Position numbers and translations under genes: made by a program
Notes under the pieces: generated by a model
The model's input: the letters and a program-made list of their open reading frames with translations, nothing else
Told to the model about the DNA's origin: nothing
Databases searched by the model: none
Assembly: GCA_964436125.1 (NCBI GenBank)
Contig: CAYTBT010000001.1
Coordinates: 62,001 to 126,000, forward strand
DNA: 64,000 nucleotides
DNA from: CAYRFF01 sp964436125
Lineage (GTDB): Bacteria; Bacteroidota; Bacteroidia; Chitinophagales; Saprospiraceae
Reading direction: 5' to 3'
In this document: positions 1 through 10,303 of the stretch, piece after piece
Position numbering within the stretch: position 1 is the stretch's first letter
How the letters are laid out: each line of letters begins with the position of its first letter

Positions 1-390
1 GCGCAGGGTTTCTTGTGCATATTCAACACCGAGTCCCATACCGATATCGACATTCTTTATTCTGAAATTATATCCGTAGGCTAGCTTGGCTCTATAGCGG
101 TTAATGGCATTATATGTCTGCGTACCGAGCATTATACTTATTCCGTCATTATCGCTTACACGGCCATTATAACTGAGCAGGTAATTGCTCGGAGAACCTT
201 CAAAGCCCGACCATTGCTTGCGAAAATTAAAGCGTACTCGATGTTCATCAAAGAACCCTGTCGCTCCTGTATTCACATAAATCGGATTGAGCACATATTG
301 TGAGTGGATACTCTCATCCTGAGCCTGTAAGGCCGACTTTCCGATAAAGAGACAAGCAATTACTAGAATACCTTGTAATATATATTTCAT
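1..390 (-). CDS. PorP/SprF family type IX secretion system membrane protein (N-terminal part, cut by window edge)
   Basis: The reverse strand from the ATG at 388-390 stays open to the window edge, giving the first 130 residues. It begins with a signal peptide (MKYILQGILVIACLFIGKSA, cleavage near LQAQ). The motif SIHSQYVLNPIYVNTGATG follows and then RFNFRKQWSGFEGSPSNYLL. This is the usual start of PorP/SprF outer-membrane proteins: a plea that the protein sees few partners, then N-P, then the R-x-Q-W strand. Members are predicted beta-barrels that help attach or export CHU_C-tailed adhesins. The gene lies 44 bp downstream of the CHU_C protein at 435-3470 on the same strand, the standard adhesin plus PorP pairing. 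The C-terminal part is outside the window. The family call is from visible motifs; the pairing with the neighbour is inferred. Confidence 0.8.
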   Translation of the reverse strand, partial: MKYILQGILVIACLFIGKSALQAQDESIHSQYVLNPIYVNTGATGFFDEHRVRFNFRKQWSGFEGSPSNYLLSYNGRVSDNDGISIMLGTQTYNAINRYRAKLAYGYNFRIKNVDIGMGLGVEYAQETLR

Positions 391-434
391 ACTTTTTAAT
401 TTTCCTTCCTTCTGTGAAGCTTATTAAAACTGTT

Positions 435-3400
435 TTAATTCATTGTACGCACGAGATTGACACTTCCTCTATGTGCTTGGGTTTCACCTGTACTCAATAC
501 AACTTGTAATACCCAATGATATAATCCATCATTAAGAAAATCTCCGCTTTGCGATTTTCCTTCCCAGTCGTTCATATAATTATCTGCTTGATAGATTAAT
601 TCACCCCATTGCGTGTAAATACTGATTGAAGCAGATTCTATATCTCCACATGTCTTAATTACCAATCTATCGTTCTTTCCATCGCCATTGGGTGTGATAA
701 TCTGTCGTCCCGTGAAGCAATCGGCATTGTTTTCACATTGCTTTATCTCATACTCTGCCGTCACTAGACAACCATTTAAATCCGTTACGGTAAGCATATA
801 ATTTCCAGGGCTAAGCATGTCGTTAAAGTTCTCGACATCGAGCAATCCTGGCTCCCAGTAATAGAGATATGCTCCTTCCGTTCCTCCGGAGACTTCCACA
901 CTTGCAGAGCCGTTATTTCCGCTAGAACAAGTTAAATCAAATCCTTCAATAGCCAGCTCTTCCGGTTCTTCCAGGATTATGGTATCAGACTTAATCGTCT
1001 GTCCTCCGGCAGTTATCGTATAAGCATATTCTCCCGGGCATAGCTCGGTTCTCGAGAAATCACTTGATCCGTCTGCCCAGGTAATTTCGGCACCTTCAAG
1101 ATTATAAGGAATTATTTCCAGTGAGCCGTTGCAATCTCCGGCGCAAGCAACTCCATAACCATTATAAATGTCGCTTGAAGAATTGACAACGATAACCGGG
1201 CCGCCTTCACCGATATCAATAGGCTCAGATGTAAAGGAACATCCTCGCGAGTCCGTGATAATTACAATATAAGACCCTTCTGAAAGTCCTGATATATCTT
1301 CTGTGGTATCTTCAGTGGGAATCCAGTGAAAAGTATAAGGTTCTTGTCCACCACCTACGGTAATATCTATTGCTCCATTCCCTGAGCCATCGTCTTGTGT
1401 TACTTGCACATCAGTCAATTCAATCGGTGGCGGAGAAGAAATAGTAAATGTTGCAATATTGCTGAAATTTCCATCTTCATCTGTGATGGTAACTGTACAT
1501 TCTCCGGCTGGTAGCTCAGATACAGATGCAGTAGTATCATCTGTGCAAGTCCATGCATAGGAATAGTTGCCACTTCCTCCGGAAACATTGATAGATATTG
1601 TTCCGTCGTTTTTATTTCCACAGCTTACATCAATTACCGTAGCATCTACGCCCAGTACTACAATATTCTCTATCACTGTTTTACAGCCATCTGTATTTGC
1701 TTCACCCACCGTAACGGAATATGTACCGGATTCAAGATTACTGATATCTTCAGTCGTTTCTCCATTACTCCAGGTAAAGACAGGTGAATTACCGTTGACC
1801 TCAATGTCAATTGAACCTTCCGCATTTCCTAGGTCGGCATGAATAGAATTAATACTTACTGTAGGACTTTCATCCTGAAGGACGACGATATTGTCATTGG
1901 AAATCTGTGAATTATCGGTAAAAGTTACGGTAACACCGTATGTTCCGGTACAAAGACCGGTAACATGTGCCTGGTCAGGCAAGCTGCTATCGGACCATTT
2001 AATAGACTCTACTGACCAACCGGATATATCGAGTGATATTTCCCCATCGCAATCACCACCACAAGAAACATTGGTCACAAGAGGTGTTACGGACTTTCCT
2101 GCACAAGTAAGATTCCCATCCCGATATTCCGGAAATATCTCTACATCAGGAGCTTGGTAAAGTTCTTTCACAAGAGGATCATCGGTAAAGGTAAGCCTTG
2201 TTCCACCCGCACAACCTGCATTCAAGGTAAAGCAAAGTTCCAGCAGAATAGATTTATCGCTCAAGCTCTTGGGCTGGCCATCTGCTGTTGCCCAGAGAAA
2301 GCCCAATTTCCCTTGATCTGCTTCTACATCATTAATGCCCAGGCCTGAAGGATTAAATGCAAAGTTTCTTATAGAATCAAAGGTCATATAACTTGCGTCA
2401 AATCCTATCGAGTGTGTATATCCCACAATATCGGTAAAGCCCGACACGCGTATCGGAACATAAACCACGGGGCCATTGATTTCCTTATCTTCAATATCAA
2501 GATATAAATCACCGCCACTACCACCTATGGTAACAGATCCATTATGCACATTGACATTTAACACTTCATCATTCATATTGACGACCTCGAGAGGCGGATT
2601 GGGGTCACCACCCGTGAATCGAAAATCAGATGATGTTCCATTGGCTCCGATAGCATCAAAACAAACTTGAAAAATCTTGGTATTATCCGGCACTGAGGCA
2701 CCGGTCGGATTATTGTATGACAAGCGCACTTCACCCGGCGTAGGATTGGTAAAATTTCCCTGGGTTAATTGCGCCAGGTTTAAATTCTTGATCTTTTTAT
2801 ATTTAAGTACACTCTCATCGTATCTCATGACGACATCCATAGCTTTGATGTCCGTAAACCCTTTCACACTCACATCCACACATGCTTCATCGCCGCTTTC
2901 CACGGTTTCATGCGATCCTATGAGATCCATAGAGCTTGCTCCACCTCCACCTGATTCAATGATAACAAGACCATCGTGCGTAGCTTCTTCTACTTCCTCG
3001 TTCGTATAAGATTCAAAGTCTTGAACAATTTCCCATTCCATAAATGGTGGAGGTCCTATCGTAAAGACTACGGGAGATTGTGTCCCATTATCCCCGATTG
3101 CCTTAAATGTCAGGGAGAATATCACTTCACCATCAGGAACATCAACTCCTTTTACCTCGGGATCATTCCATGATATCTTAAACAAATCCGCTCTTCCTAT
3201 TCCGGCCGGTGTAGCAAAATTTGCGCTAGTGAAGCCCATTGCATCGTTAAAATCTTGATGCGACACGTATTGAAGAACCGTAGAATCCCATTGTATAACA
3301 AATTCCAGTACGTATATATCCTTAAAGTTCTCTGCTGTCAGCTCCAAGGTTACATTATTCCCCGATTCCACCGTAAGTGTATCGAGATATAAATCAACAT

Positions 3401-3470
3401 TCTGTGCTTGAATTGTTGTTACCGTAGAGATAAATATCAATATCCATAAGGGAAGTAACTTCTTTATCAT
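435..3470 (-). CDS. Large secreted surface protein: three cohesin-like domains, SprB-type repeats, CHU_C tail
   Basis: This 1011-residue protein starts with a signal peptide (residues 1-22, ending IQAQ). Three cohesin-like beta-sandwich domains follow at about 24-172, 182-320 and 322-455; each has a V-x-V-x-x-x-G-F-x-D-I core and a W/Y-D-x-x-V/Y-L-x-Y/F motif. Residues about 460-910 hold repeated segments of the type S-C-x-G-x-x-D-G-x-I-x-x-x-V-x-G-G with W-x-x-G/D and G-x-Y-x-V-T-V-T-D, as in SprB repeats. Residues about 918-1011 form the gliding-motility-associated C-terminal domain (FTGRQIITPNGDGKND, then GELIYQADNYMNDWEG). Such tails direct type IX export and surface anchoring. A PorP/SprF gene follows directly. 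The function is probably adhesion or matrix binding; the ligand is unknown. Confidence 0.85.
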   Translation of the reverse strand: MIKKLLPLWILIFISTVTTIQAQNVDLYLDTLTVESGNNVTLELTAENFKDIYVLEFVIQWDSTVLQYVSHQDFNDAMGFTSANFATPAGIGRADLFKISWNDPEVKGVDVPDGEVIFSLTFKAIGDNGTQSPVVFTIGPPPFMEWEIVQDFESYTNEEVEEATHDGLVIIESGGGGASSMDLIGSHETVESGDEACVDVSVKGFTDIKAMDVVMRYDESVLKYKKIKNLNLAQLTQGNFTNPTPGEVRLSYNNPTGASVPDNTKIFQVCFDAIGANGTSSDFRFTGGDPNPPLEVVNMNDEVLNVNVHNGSVTIGGSGGDLYLDIEDKEINGPVVYVPIRVSGFTDIVGYTHSIGFDASYMTFDSIRNFAFNPSGLGINDVEADQGKLGFLWATADGQPKSLSDKSILLELCFTLNAGCAGGTRLTFTDDPLVKELYQAPDVEIFPEYRDGNLTCAGKSVTPLVTNVSCGGDCDGEISLDISGWSVESIKWSDSSLPDQAHVTGLCTGTYGVTVTFTDNSQISNDNIVVLQDESPTVSINSIHADLGNAEGSIDIEVNGNSPVFTWSNGETTEDISNLESGTYSVTVGEANTDGCKTVIENIVVLGVDATVIDVSCGNKNDGTISINVSGGSGNYSYAWTCTDDTTASVSELPAGECTVTITDEDGNFSNIATFTISSPPPIELTDVQVTQDDGSGNGAIDITVGGGQEPYTFHWIPTEDTTEDISGLSEGSYIVIITDSRGCSFTSEPIDIGEGGPVIVVNSSSDIYNGYGVACAGDCNGSLEIIPYNLEGAEITWADGSSDFSRTELCPGEYAYTITAGGQTIKSDTIILEEPEELAIEGFDLTCSSGNNGSASVEVSGGTEGAYLYYWEPGLLDVENFNDMLSPGNYMLTVTDLNGCLVTAEYEIKQCENNADCFTGRQIITPNGDGKNDRLVIKTCGDIESASISIYTQWGELIYQADNYMNDWEGKSQSGDFLNDGLYHWVLQVVLSTGETQAHRGSVNLVRTMN

Positions 3471-3718
3471 CTGTCGTTCTTTTTAAATTAATTATGGCAA
3501 AGATACAAATTGCATCCCCATTCCTTTCAATAACGCAAATTTAATATATTTCATGTATTTTTCTTTTTCACGTAGAGAAAGTTATATATGACCTTATTAA
3601 AACATAAATCATACCACTTTTCATTATTTCTATTTCCTTCATCGAGAAAAGAAGCCATAATGTATAATCTTAGGCTCTATCATAAAAGTATGAGTAAAAG
3701 AAGAAGGGCTCCTCAGTC

Positions 3719-5479
3719 TTATCGCAAGAGCATAAAAGTGCCCTGAAGCATTTTCTTTTTATCTCGTTTCCGAGCAATTATTTTATAGATATACACACCT
3801 TGTGGCATAGCCTGCCCATTCATTGTTCCATTCCATCCCATATTTATATCATGGGTTGAAAATACCTTCTGCCCATATCTACTATATACTTCCAGCGTAT
3901 ATTCATCAATGAGATTGGGGGTGAGAAATAGGGGTTGAAAACGGTCATTCACACCGTGATAAACCATAGCATTGGGTACTTGAACCTTTATCTCAAATGC
4001 CGGGCAAGCAAGATTGGAATACATAGTTAATTGTTCTCTGCTTCCATCCTCATAAGTATAGGTGTAATGAACGCCTAATCTATAACAAGAGCTATAAATT
4101 TCCAGATTGTTGGGTTCATAAGGGTATTTATAGCTGCTCAAGCTATCAGATCCGGTAAGTGGAATAGTTTCTACCACGGCATTATTGACAATACGTTCAA
4201 TAAAATAGCGTATCGAAGATGCTTTCTCTACGGTAAATGCTGTCCAGTTCATCCCGATGTTAAAGTCCGGCATTGTCTGTACATTGAGATATAGAGAGCT
4301 CACATCCTTGGATTTAAAGACACTATCGCAGACATCCGTCGTGATTACTTCATAAGAAATAGCCCCGGCTCCAGCTTTATTAATATCATCGGTTATCATT
4401 CCATTATCCATAATATTTCCCAGATTATTAAATGGGAATCGCTGAACCTCTCCTCCGGTACTTACTTGGGTGGACTGGACGTGTCCTTCCTCTACTTGAG
4501 CATCGGTATTCCATTCCCAGTACACTTCTACTGTACCGTCCAACATGACGCTTACTTTATAAATATTATTATACAGTATCCCTTGTGCAATATCCGGTTT
4601 AAGGCATAGAACTTGTGAAGCCGATGCCCGATTCCCATCGGAATGCATCGCCCTTACTAGGAAACAATATTCTTTCATATCAATAATATCAGGCACAGTA
4701 AAACTCAGGGAATCCGGAGAAGTTGTACCGATAAGTTTTTCATCGCCACTCATGGGATCGACTTGATAAATACGATAGGATTCAAGCTCATCTCCCCAAC
4801 CTTCGTATGGATTCCAGTGAAGGGTAATTGTCCTCGAGCATATCCCTATTTCAGCATCGAGCAATATCGTCCTATGGACAATGTCAAATAATCCCGGATT
4901 CCCACATTTGTCAATAGAAAGCACATAGTAATACTCCGATTGCTCATTCACCGCAGCATTTTTATCAATATACGACGAGCCATTATAGACCGTATCGATG
5001 GGAATTGTTCCTGATGGAGTCGCTTTATAAATAATGTATCCTTCAACTCGCGCATCCTTAGATTCTTCCCATACAATGCGTACATCATTATTCTCCACCG
5101 TAACATAAGAAATCGGTATTTTGGGCGGTGGAATATTATTAATTGTATCAGAGTGTAAGCTTGTCATCCCGGGGCAATCTGCCTGCGTTATCATATAGTA
5201 ATATCTAGTTTCTCCACTTGCATTCTGATGCCAATATTTAGTCTGTGTTGTATCGATAATAACGATTAAACGATGGTAAGGTCCATCGAGGGAATTGGCT
5301 ACATAGATTTCATAGACTTTTGTCTTACCGCAAGTAACATCCGGTAGATTCCAGAGGATTGTGTCTTTGCTTACGCAAATGGGGTCCGGAGCCGGAATCT
5401 GAGCCTCAGTCTGCAAACACATTTGCGCAAGCATAAATATTCCGAAAAGCCGGAGTATAAAAAACCTATTTCTTCTCAT
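3719..5479 (-). CDS. Secreted fibronectin-III-like protein with CHU_C type IX tail
   Basis: The gene encodes about 586 residues from the ATG at 5479 (an alternative ATG at 5500 adds seven residues). I prefer the inner start because MRRNRFFILRLFGIFMLAQ reads directly as a signal peptide. The middle is a series of fibronectin-III-like modules (for example YYYVLSIDKCGNPG, W-x-x-Y-x-G-W and Y-R-I-Y motifs). The last 90 residues are a CHU_C domain (PNAMVYHGVNDRFQP, then YSRYGQKVFSTHDINMGWNG and GVYIYKIIARKRD). The start overlaps the stop of the upstream lipoprotein gene by 14 bp, so translation is probably coupled. Two copies of the overrepresented ATTTGCGNAAGC word lie in the signal-peptide region (5369 and 5421). 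It is predicted to be a cell-surface protein; its ligand is not known. Confidence 0.8.
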   Translation of the reverse strand: MRRNRFFILRLFGIFMLAQMCLQTEAQIPAPDPICVSKDTILWNLPDVTCGKTKVYEIYVANSLDGPYHRLIVIIDTTQTKYWHQNASGETRYYYMITQADCPGMTSLHSDTINNIPPPKIPISYVTVENNDVRIVWEESKDARVEGYIIYKATPSGTIPIDTVYNGSSYIDKNAAVNEQSEYYYVLSIDKCGNPGLFDIVHRTILLDAEIGICSRTITLHWNPYEGWGDELESYRIYQVDPMSGDEKLIGTTSPDSLSFTVPDIIDMKEYCFLVRAMHSDGNRASASQVLCLKPDIAQGILYNNIYKVSVMLDGTVEVYWEWNTDAQVEEGHVQSTQVSTGGEVQRFPFNNLGNIMDNGMITDDINKAGAGAISYEVITTDVCDSVFKSKDVSSLYLNVQTMPDFNIGMNWTAFTVEKASSIRYFIERIVNNAVVETIPLTGSDSLSSYKYPYEPNNLEIYSSCYRLGVHYTYTYEDGSREQLTMYSNLACPAFEIKVQVPNAMVYHGVNDRFQPLFLTPNLIDEYTLEVYSRYGQKVFSTHDINMGWNGTMNGQAMPQGVYIYKIIARKRDKKKMLQGTFMLLR

Positions 5480-6209
5480 TGTATAACTTTTTCCATTCAT
5501 CGACCGTCAGTTCTTCCTGAAAGAGATAATCATAAGATATTGCATTCTGAATCGTCTGTGTAAAATTAACGCATCCGACTCCTTCAACGTATGTTTTACT
5601 CCCTTGAATCGGCAAAGTAACTGAACCGAGTTGAATATCTTCAATTTCTCCTATAATATCTATGCGCAGACTCGGATATTCCTTCCCATTAAGCATAAAT
5701 CTTCCTGTCTCGGCTTGTTCTGCATTCTTTATAATGATAACATCGTGCGTAGCCGTGTCAATGTTGTTGATACGATAGTGTTCAACTAGCGTTTCACCCG
5801 GCTTCATCTTCCCTAGGTAGAAGCTCTGCCCCTCAACAACTTGCAAGGGCACCGTATCGATCGATCCCGTTGAATCCGTTCTATAAAGAATATAATCTTC
5901 AAGAAGGAATCCATTACTCAATGCCTTTTCTCGTGTTTTCAGGATAGGGATTAAAGCTTCATCATACACCTTTTTTACTACGTAGTCTCCTGAATCCGTT
6001 TCCACTCTTGTCATAACATGATATTGCATTCCCAGATGGCTAGACTGTTCTTTATAGACGTAGATTACCGTGTCCTGTGTATGCAACCAAGGATAGTAAT
6101 AATTTGTATAAGGAAGTTCCGCTTCTTGAATGCAAGATTGAAGGAGGAAAAGTAAGCAAACTATGCTTGTCAGATAGAAAATGGAAGACCTTGAATTGTA
6201 TCTCTTCAT
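5466..6209 (-). CDS. Hypothetical lipoprotein
   Basis: The gene encodes 247 residues. The N-terminus MKRYNSRSSIFYLTSIVCLL is followed by the lipobox LLQSC, so it should be a lipid-anchored periplasmic or outer-membrane protein. I do not recognise a domain in the mature part, which is beta-rich with short polar segments (WLHTQDTVIYVYKEQSSHLG near residues 43-62). The 3' end overlaps the start of the CHU_C gene at 3719-5479 by 14 bp, indicating a shared operon and possibly a shared role at the cell surface. It is transcribed divergently from secA. The reading frame is clear; the function is unknown. Confidence 0.75.
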   Translation of the reverse strand: MKRYNSRSSIFYLTSIVCLLFLLQSCIQEAELPYTNYYYPWLHTQDTVIYVYKEQSSHLGMQYHVMTRVETDSGDYVVKKVYDEALIPILKTREKALSNGFLLEDYILYRTDSTGSIDTVPLQVVEGQSFYLGKMKPGETLVEHYRINNIDTATHDVIIIKNAEQAETGRFMLNGKEYPSLRIDIIGEIEDIQLGSVTLPIQGSKTYVEGVGCVNFTQTIQNAISYDYLFQEELTVDEWKKLYNEKK

Positions 6210-6511
6210 AAAGAAATTCTGTCATAGTTTAGATTAAATCCTGCCATCTTGGCAAGAGGAAACCATCATTATATAAACGGCATAAATTGTGATATACTAT
6301 CGGATATAGGTGTACAATTATTCTGCTTATATAACGAGGATTAAGTGTAAATAAATACTTTAACTCTCCGCAAGTATGAAAAATAAACTATAGAACTAAT
6401 CAATTTACATTGTACATTTGTTTATTGTTTCAGCATTTTCCATGGAATTATGGAAATGTATTATCAAAAATATGCGTTATTATCATATAACACATTTAAG
6501 AAGAAATATTT
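6210..6511. promoter_or_regulatory. Divergent intergenic region with candidate secA promoter
   Basis: This AT-rich 302-bp spacer separates the minus-strand surface-protein operon from secA. On the plus strand TACATTTG at 6413-6420 matches the Bacteroidota -7 core TAnnTTTG and lies about 90 bp before the secA ATG. No clear -33 TTG element was seen at the expected distance, so the call is weak. No Shine-Dalgarno sequence is visible before secA, which is normal for the phylum. Confidence 0.35.
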
Positions 6512-9500
6512 ATGGCAAATTTTATCGAGGGTTTACTCAATTCCGTATTCGGATCCAAGGCGGACAAAGATTTCAAGCATTATAGCCCCTATGTGGATAA
6601 GATTAATGAAGTCTATGCTACACTGCATGATTTATCCAATGATGAGTTACGGAATAAATCACATGAATTCCGCAGTCGGATTAAAGAGTATTTAAGTGAT
6701 ATCGATACAGAAATCGAGAATCTAAAAGTCGCGGCAGAAGAGACGGAGTATATCCCTGAAAAGGAAGAAATCTTCAAGGAGGTTGATGAGTTGAAAAATG
6801 ATCGGAATGAGCAGCTAGAGGAAGTTCTCGATGAGCTTATGCCAGAGGCATTTGCCGTAGTAAAAGAAACCGCTCGGCGATTTGCTGAGAATGACAGTCT
6901 TGAAGTAAGCGCCACAGATTTTGACAGAGATCTCGCAGCCATGAATGCGCAGAAAGGGAAAAAATATATCACGATTAAGGGAGATACTGCTACCTACAAT
7001 ACTTCATGGGATGCCGCAGGGAGTGATATCGACTGGAAAATGGTGCACTACGACGTGCAGCTCATCGGTGGTATGGTCCTTCACGATGGAAAGATTGCAG
7101 AGATGGCAACAGGTGAAGGTAAAACACTTGTCGCTACCTTGCCGGCTTATCTCAACGGCCTTGCAGGGGAAGGTGTCCATGTGATTACCGTCAATAATTA
7201 CCTCGCTTTACGTGACTCTGAATGGGTAGGACCTATATTTCAATTTCTGTTCTTAACCGTAGATTGCATTGATAAATATAAGCCACATTCTGAGCAGAGA
7301 AGGGAGGCATATCGATGTGATGTAACCTATGGAACAAATAATGAATTTGGATTTGATTATCTCCGTGACAACATGGTGCGTTCTATCGAAGAACAAGTAC
7401 AACGAGGTCATCATTATTGTATGATTGATGAGGTCGATTCTGTCCTTATTGATGATGCAAGAACACCGCTCATTATCTCGGGTCCTGTAAGTCAAGATGA
7501 GCAAGAACAAGAATATGCCGCATTAAAACCTCGTGTTGAGAAACTCCTCAACACACAGAAGAAACTTGCTACACATTTTCTCAATGAAGCCAAGAAACTC
7601 ATCGGTGACGGCATTACCGGCGTCAAAGAAGATGAAGGTGGTATGGCTCTACTCAGAGCATACAGAGCTCTCCCTAAATATCGGCCACTTATTAAATACC
7701 TCAGTGAAGAAGGTATTAAGCAGATTCTACAGAAGACGGAGAATCACTATATGCAAGAACAGAGCAAGCACATGCATCTGGTAGATGAGGAGTTGTATTT
7801 TACTATCGACGAGAAAAACAGAATTGTTGAACTAACTGAAAAGGGGGCCGAATTCCTTGCTAAAGGAGAAAACGATCCCAATTTTTTCATTATGCCTGAC
7901 TTGTCAGCTAAGATGCAAGAACTCGAGGATAATGAGGAGATTTCCAATGAAGAACGAATAGAACGCCGTAACGAGCTCGTTACTGACTTTACAATTAAAT
8001 CGCAGCGACTCCACTCAGTTAATCAACTGTTGAAGGCTTACACCCTCTTTGAAAAAGATGAAGAATATGTTGTGCTCGACAATGAAGTGAAGATTGTCGA
8101 TGAGCAGACCGGTCGTATGATGGAAGGCAGGAGATATTCCGATGGTCTACACCAGGCTCTGGAAGCCAAGGAGAATGTTGAGATCGGAGATATTACACAG
8201 ACTTATGCAACTGTAACCTTGCAGAATTACTTCCGCATGTATCACAAGCTGGCAGGAATGACCGGTACAGCAGAAACAGAGGCGGGCGAATTCTGGGAAA
8301 TTTATGAGCTTGATGTCGTCGTCATCCCGACCAATGAACCTATTATCCGTGATGACAGAGAAGATCTCGTCTATAAAACAGCAAAAGAGAAATTCAATGC
8401 CGTTATTGATGAAATCGGGAAACTTACAGATGAGGGACGCCCGGTACTTGTCGGTACGACATCAGTCGAGGTCTCTGAGCTCTTAAGCAGGATGTTGAAA
8501 CTACGGAAAATACCACACAATATCTTAAACGCCAAGCATCATCAACGTGAAGCAGAAATTGTCGCTGAGGCCGGCAAAGCAGGCGCCGTTACCATCGCTA
8601 CCAATATGGCAGGTCGTGGTACCGACATTAAACTCGGTGATGGGGTAAAGGATGCCGGTGGCCTTGCGATTATCGCAACAGAAAGACATGATTCCAGAAG
8701 GGTTGATAGGCAGCTCAGAGGACGTTCCGGTCGTCAGGGTGATCCCGGTTCATCTCAGTTCTTTGTGTCGCTTGAAGATAAGCTTATGCGCTTGTTTAAC
8801 TCACAACGTATTGCCAAGGTGATGGATATGCTCGGCCATAAGGAAGGTGAGGTTATTCAGCATAAACGTATTACCAAGTCGCTTGAAACTGCTCAGAAAA
8901 AAGTCGAAGAGAATAACTTTGGTATCCGTAAAAGATTGCTTGAGTATGATGATGTTATGAATATCCAGCGTGAAGCAATCTATAAGAAAAGGGAAAATGC
9001 ACTGAAAGGAGATAGGCTTGCTATCGATCTCGATGCAATGTTCAGGGGCTTTATTGAAAATATTATTCTCGCTTATAAACAACTGGATAATTACGAGGAA
9101 TTGAAAATAGATCTCGTGCGTTTAATCGGGATGGAACCGGCATTTGACGAAAGTCAGTTTAAATCTCTCTCCGAGAATGAACTTATTCAGATGATGGAAG
9201 AGAAGGCATTTAAACGCTATGCTGAAAAGGGCGAGCGCATAGGACAGATTCTTCTTCCGCTTGTTACCCGTGTTTATAAAGATCAAGGGCATCGATATAA
9301 GCGTATTTTGATTCCATTTGAGAATCCGGGAAGCGATAAAGAGTTTCCTATTGCTGCAGAGCTTGAAAAAGCGGTAGAAACAGATGGTAAAAGCATTATG
9401 CGTGATATCGAAAAAACTGTAACGCTTTCTATTATCGATAGTGAGTGGAAGGATCACTTGAGAGAGATGGACGAATTAAAAGAAAGTGTGCAGGCGGCTT

Positions 9501-9853
9501 CATTTGAGCAGAAGGACCCTCTCGTCGTATATAAAATGGAGGCCTATGAACTCTTTGAGCGCCTCGTAATGAATATAAACTCTGAGGTTACGTCTTACCT
9601 CTTTAAAGGAAGATTGAATATTACCGATAGTCCTGAACAGATTCAACGTACTGAGGAACAGAAAACTGACTTCTCTCATTTAGAAGAATCAAGAGAGTCT
9701 GATGAACAGAGGATGCAACGACAAGCCGCTGAAAATGCCGGTGGCGTACAGCAAGTTGAAACCGTAGTAAGAGACCATCCTAAGGTAGGTCGCAATGATC
9801 CTTGTCCTTGTGGAAGCGGTAAGAAATATAAGCATTGTCACGGGAGAGGATAA
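6512..9853 (+). CDS. secA: Preprotein translocase ATPase SecA
   Basis: This 1113-residue protein is the motor that pushes unfolded preproteins through SecYEG at the inner membrane. Visible landmarks are the N-terminal MANFIEGLLNSVFGSKADKD, Walker A at about 199-206 (ATGEGKTL), the VHVITVNNYLALRDSEW segment and the DEAD-like MIDEVDSVLIDDARTPLI. Further on are NMAGRGTDIKLG, ERHDSRRVDRQLRGRSGRQG and the zinc-binding C-terminus VGRNDPCPCGSGKKYKHCHG. The length is typical of Bacteroidota SecA, which is longer than the roughly 900-residue E. coli protein because of insertions in the N-terminal and preprotein-binding regions. It supplies the Sec step used by the many type IX cargo proteins in this window. 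No oddities were seen. Confidence 0.98.
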   Translation: MANFIEGLLNSVFGSKADKDFKHYSPYVDKINEVYATLHDLSNDELRNKSHEFRSRIKEYLSDIDTEIENLKVAAEETEYIPEKEEIFKEVDELKNDRNEQLEEVLDELMPEAFAVVKETARRFAENDSLEVSATDFDRDLAAMNAQKGKKYITIKGDTATYNTSWDAAGSDIDWKMVHYDVQLIGGMVLHDGKIAEMATGEGKTLVATLPAYLNGLAGEGVHVITVNNYLALRDSEWVGPIFQFLFLTVDCIDKYKPHSEQRREAYRCDVTYGTNNEFGFDYLRDNMVRSIEEQVQRGHHYCMIDEVDSVLIDDARTPLIISGPVSQDEQEQEYAALKPRVEKLLNTQKKLATHFLNEAKKLIGDGITGVKEDEGGMALLRAYRALPKYRPLIKYLSEEGIKQILQKTENHYMQEQSKHMHLVDEELYFTIDEKNRIVELTEKGAEFLAKGENDPNFFIMPDLSAKMQELEDNEEISNEERIERRNELVTDFTIKSQRLHSVNQLLKAYTLFEKDEEYVVLDNEVKIVDEQTGRMMEGRRYSDGLHQALEAKENVEIGDITQTYATVTLQNYFRMYHKLAGMTGTAETEAGEFWEIYELDVVVIPTNEPIIRDDREDLVYKTAKEKFNAVIDEIGKLTDEGRPVLVGTTSVEVSELLSRMLKLRKIPHNILNAKHHQREAEIVAEAGKAGAVTIATNMAGRGTDIKLGDGVKDAGGLAIIATERHDSRRVDRQLRGRSGRQGDPGSSQFFVSLEDKLMRLFNSQRIAKVMDMLGHKEGEVIQHKRITKSLETAQKKVEENNFGIRKRLLEYDDVMNIQREAIYKKRENALKGDRLAIDLDAMFRGFIENIILAYKQLDNYEELKIDLVRLIGMEPAFDESQFKSLSENELIQMMEEKAFKRYAEKGERIGQILLPLVTRVYKDQGHRYKRILIPFENPGSDKEFPIAAELEKAVETDGKSIMRDIEKTVTLSIIDSEWKDHLREMDELKESVQAASFEQKDPLVVYKMEAYELFERLVMNINSEVTSYLFKGRLNITDSPEQIQRTEEQKTDFSHLEESRESDEQRMQRQAAENAGGVQQVETVVRDHPKVGRNDPCPCGSGKKYKHCHGRG

Positions 9854-10303
9854 TCAGGTCCGTCTCTGCCAGAGCCACAATTAAGTGTAGATTGATAATA
9901 TGTCCTTAATCGCTTCTTCGATGCCCAAAACATACATTGTTCCGGAGGCGCATCTTTAAAAATTTAGCTGGATGTAGTCTCGGCTTCGCCGAGACTACTG
10001 ATCCTCAATCAGTTCGTGATGAGGGATTCAAGGAGGGCTGCCCAAGCTTATCGGTCGCTTTGCTGCTAGCTATTCGCAGGAGCTTGCAGTTCCTGTCGGA
10101 AGACATGAATAAACAAGGTAGTATTACTGCTAGTCATTTTAAGGTTATATTGATGTAGTATATCCTATTATCCATAGTGTGCAATGCGCGATATATCCGA
10201 TCTTTACAATCCATATATTTATGCCTACAATCAGTTTCTCTTGCCCGATATCGATAGCATATCGCTATATCTTCCTATCTTTACCCGCAGAATCTAGACA
10301 GCA
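9854..10303. repeat. Gene-free region containing a dispersed MITE-like repeat copy and a GTAG hairpin
   Basis: No convincing gene lies here. About 9924-10165 is a copy of a dispersed repeat also found near 28.6, 54.9 and 58.6 kb. The left end reads CCCAAAACATACATTG, then GGAGGCGCA. A perfect hairpin with stem GTAGTCTCGG and loop CTTCG occupies about 9975-9999. The segment CTAGCTATTCG near 10067 matches the reverse complement of the copy at 28.6 kb. A 73-codon open frame (9937-10158) is made of this repeat and is not considered a gene. Confidence 0.55.

Noticed and set aside
6592..6600. Perfect DnaA box (TGTGGATAA)
   Set aside because: It is single and inside the secA coding sequence; no cluster supports an origin.
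9937..10158. 73-codon plus-strand open frame
   Set aside because: It lies fully within a dispersed repeat copy; related frames in other copies show no conserved protein.
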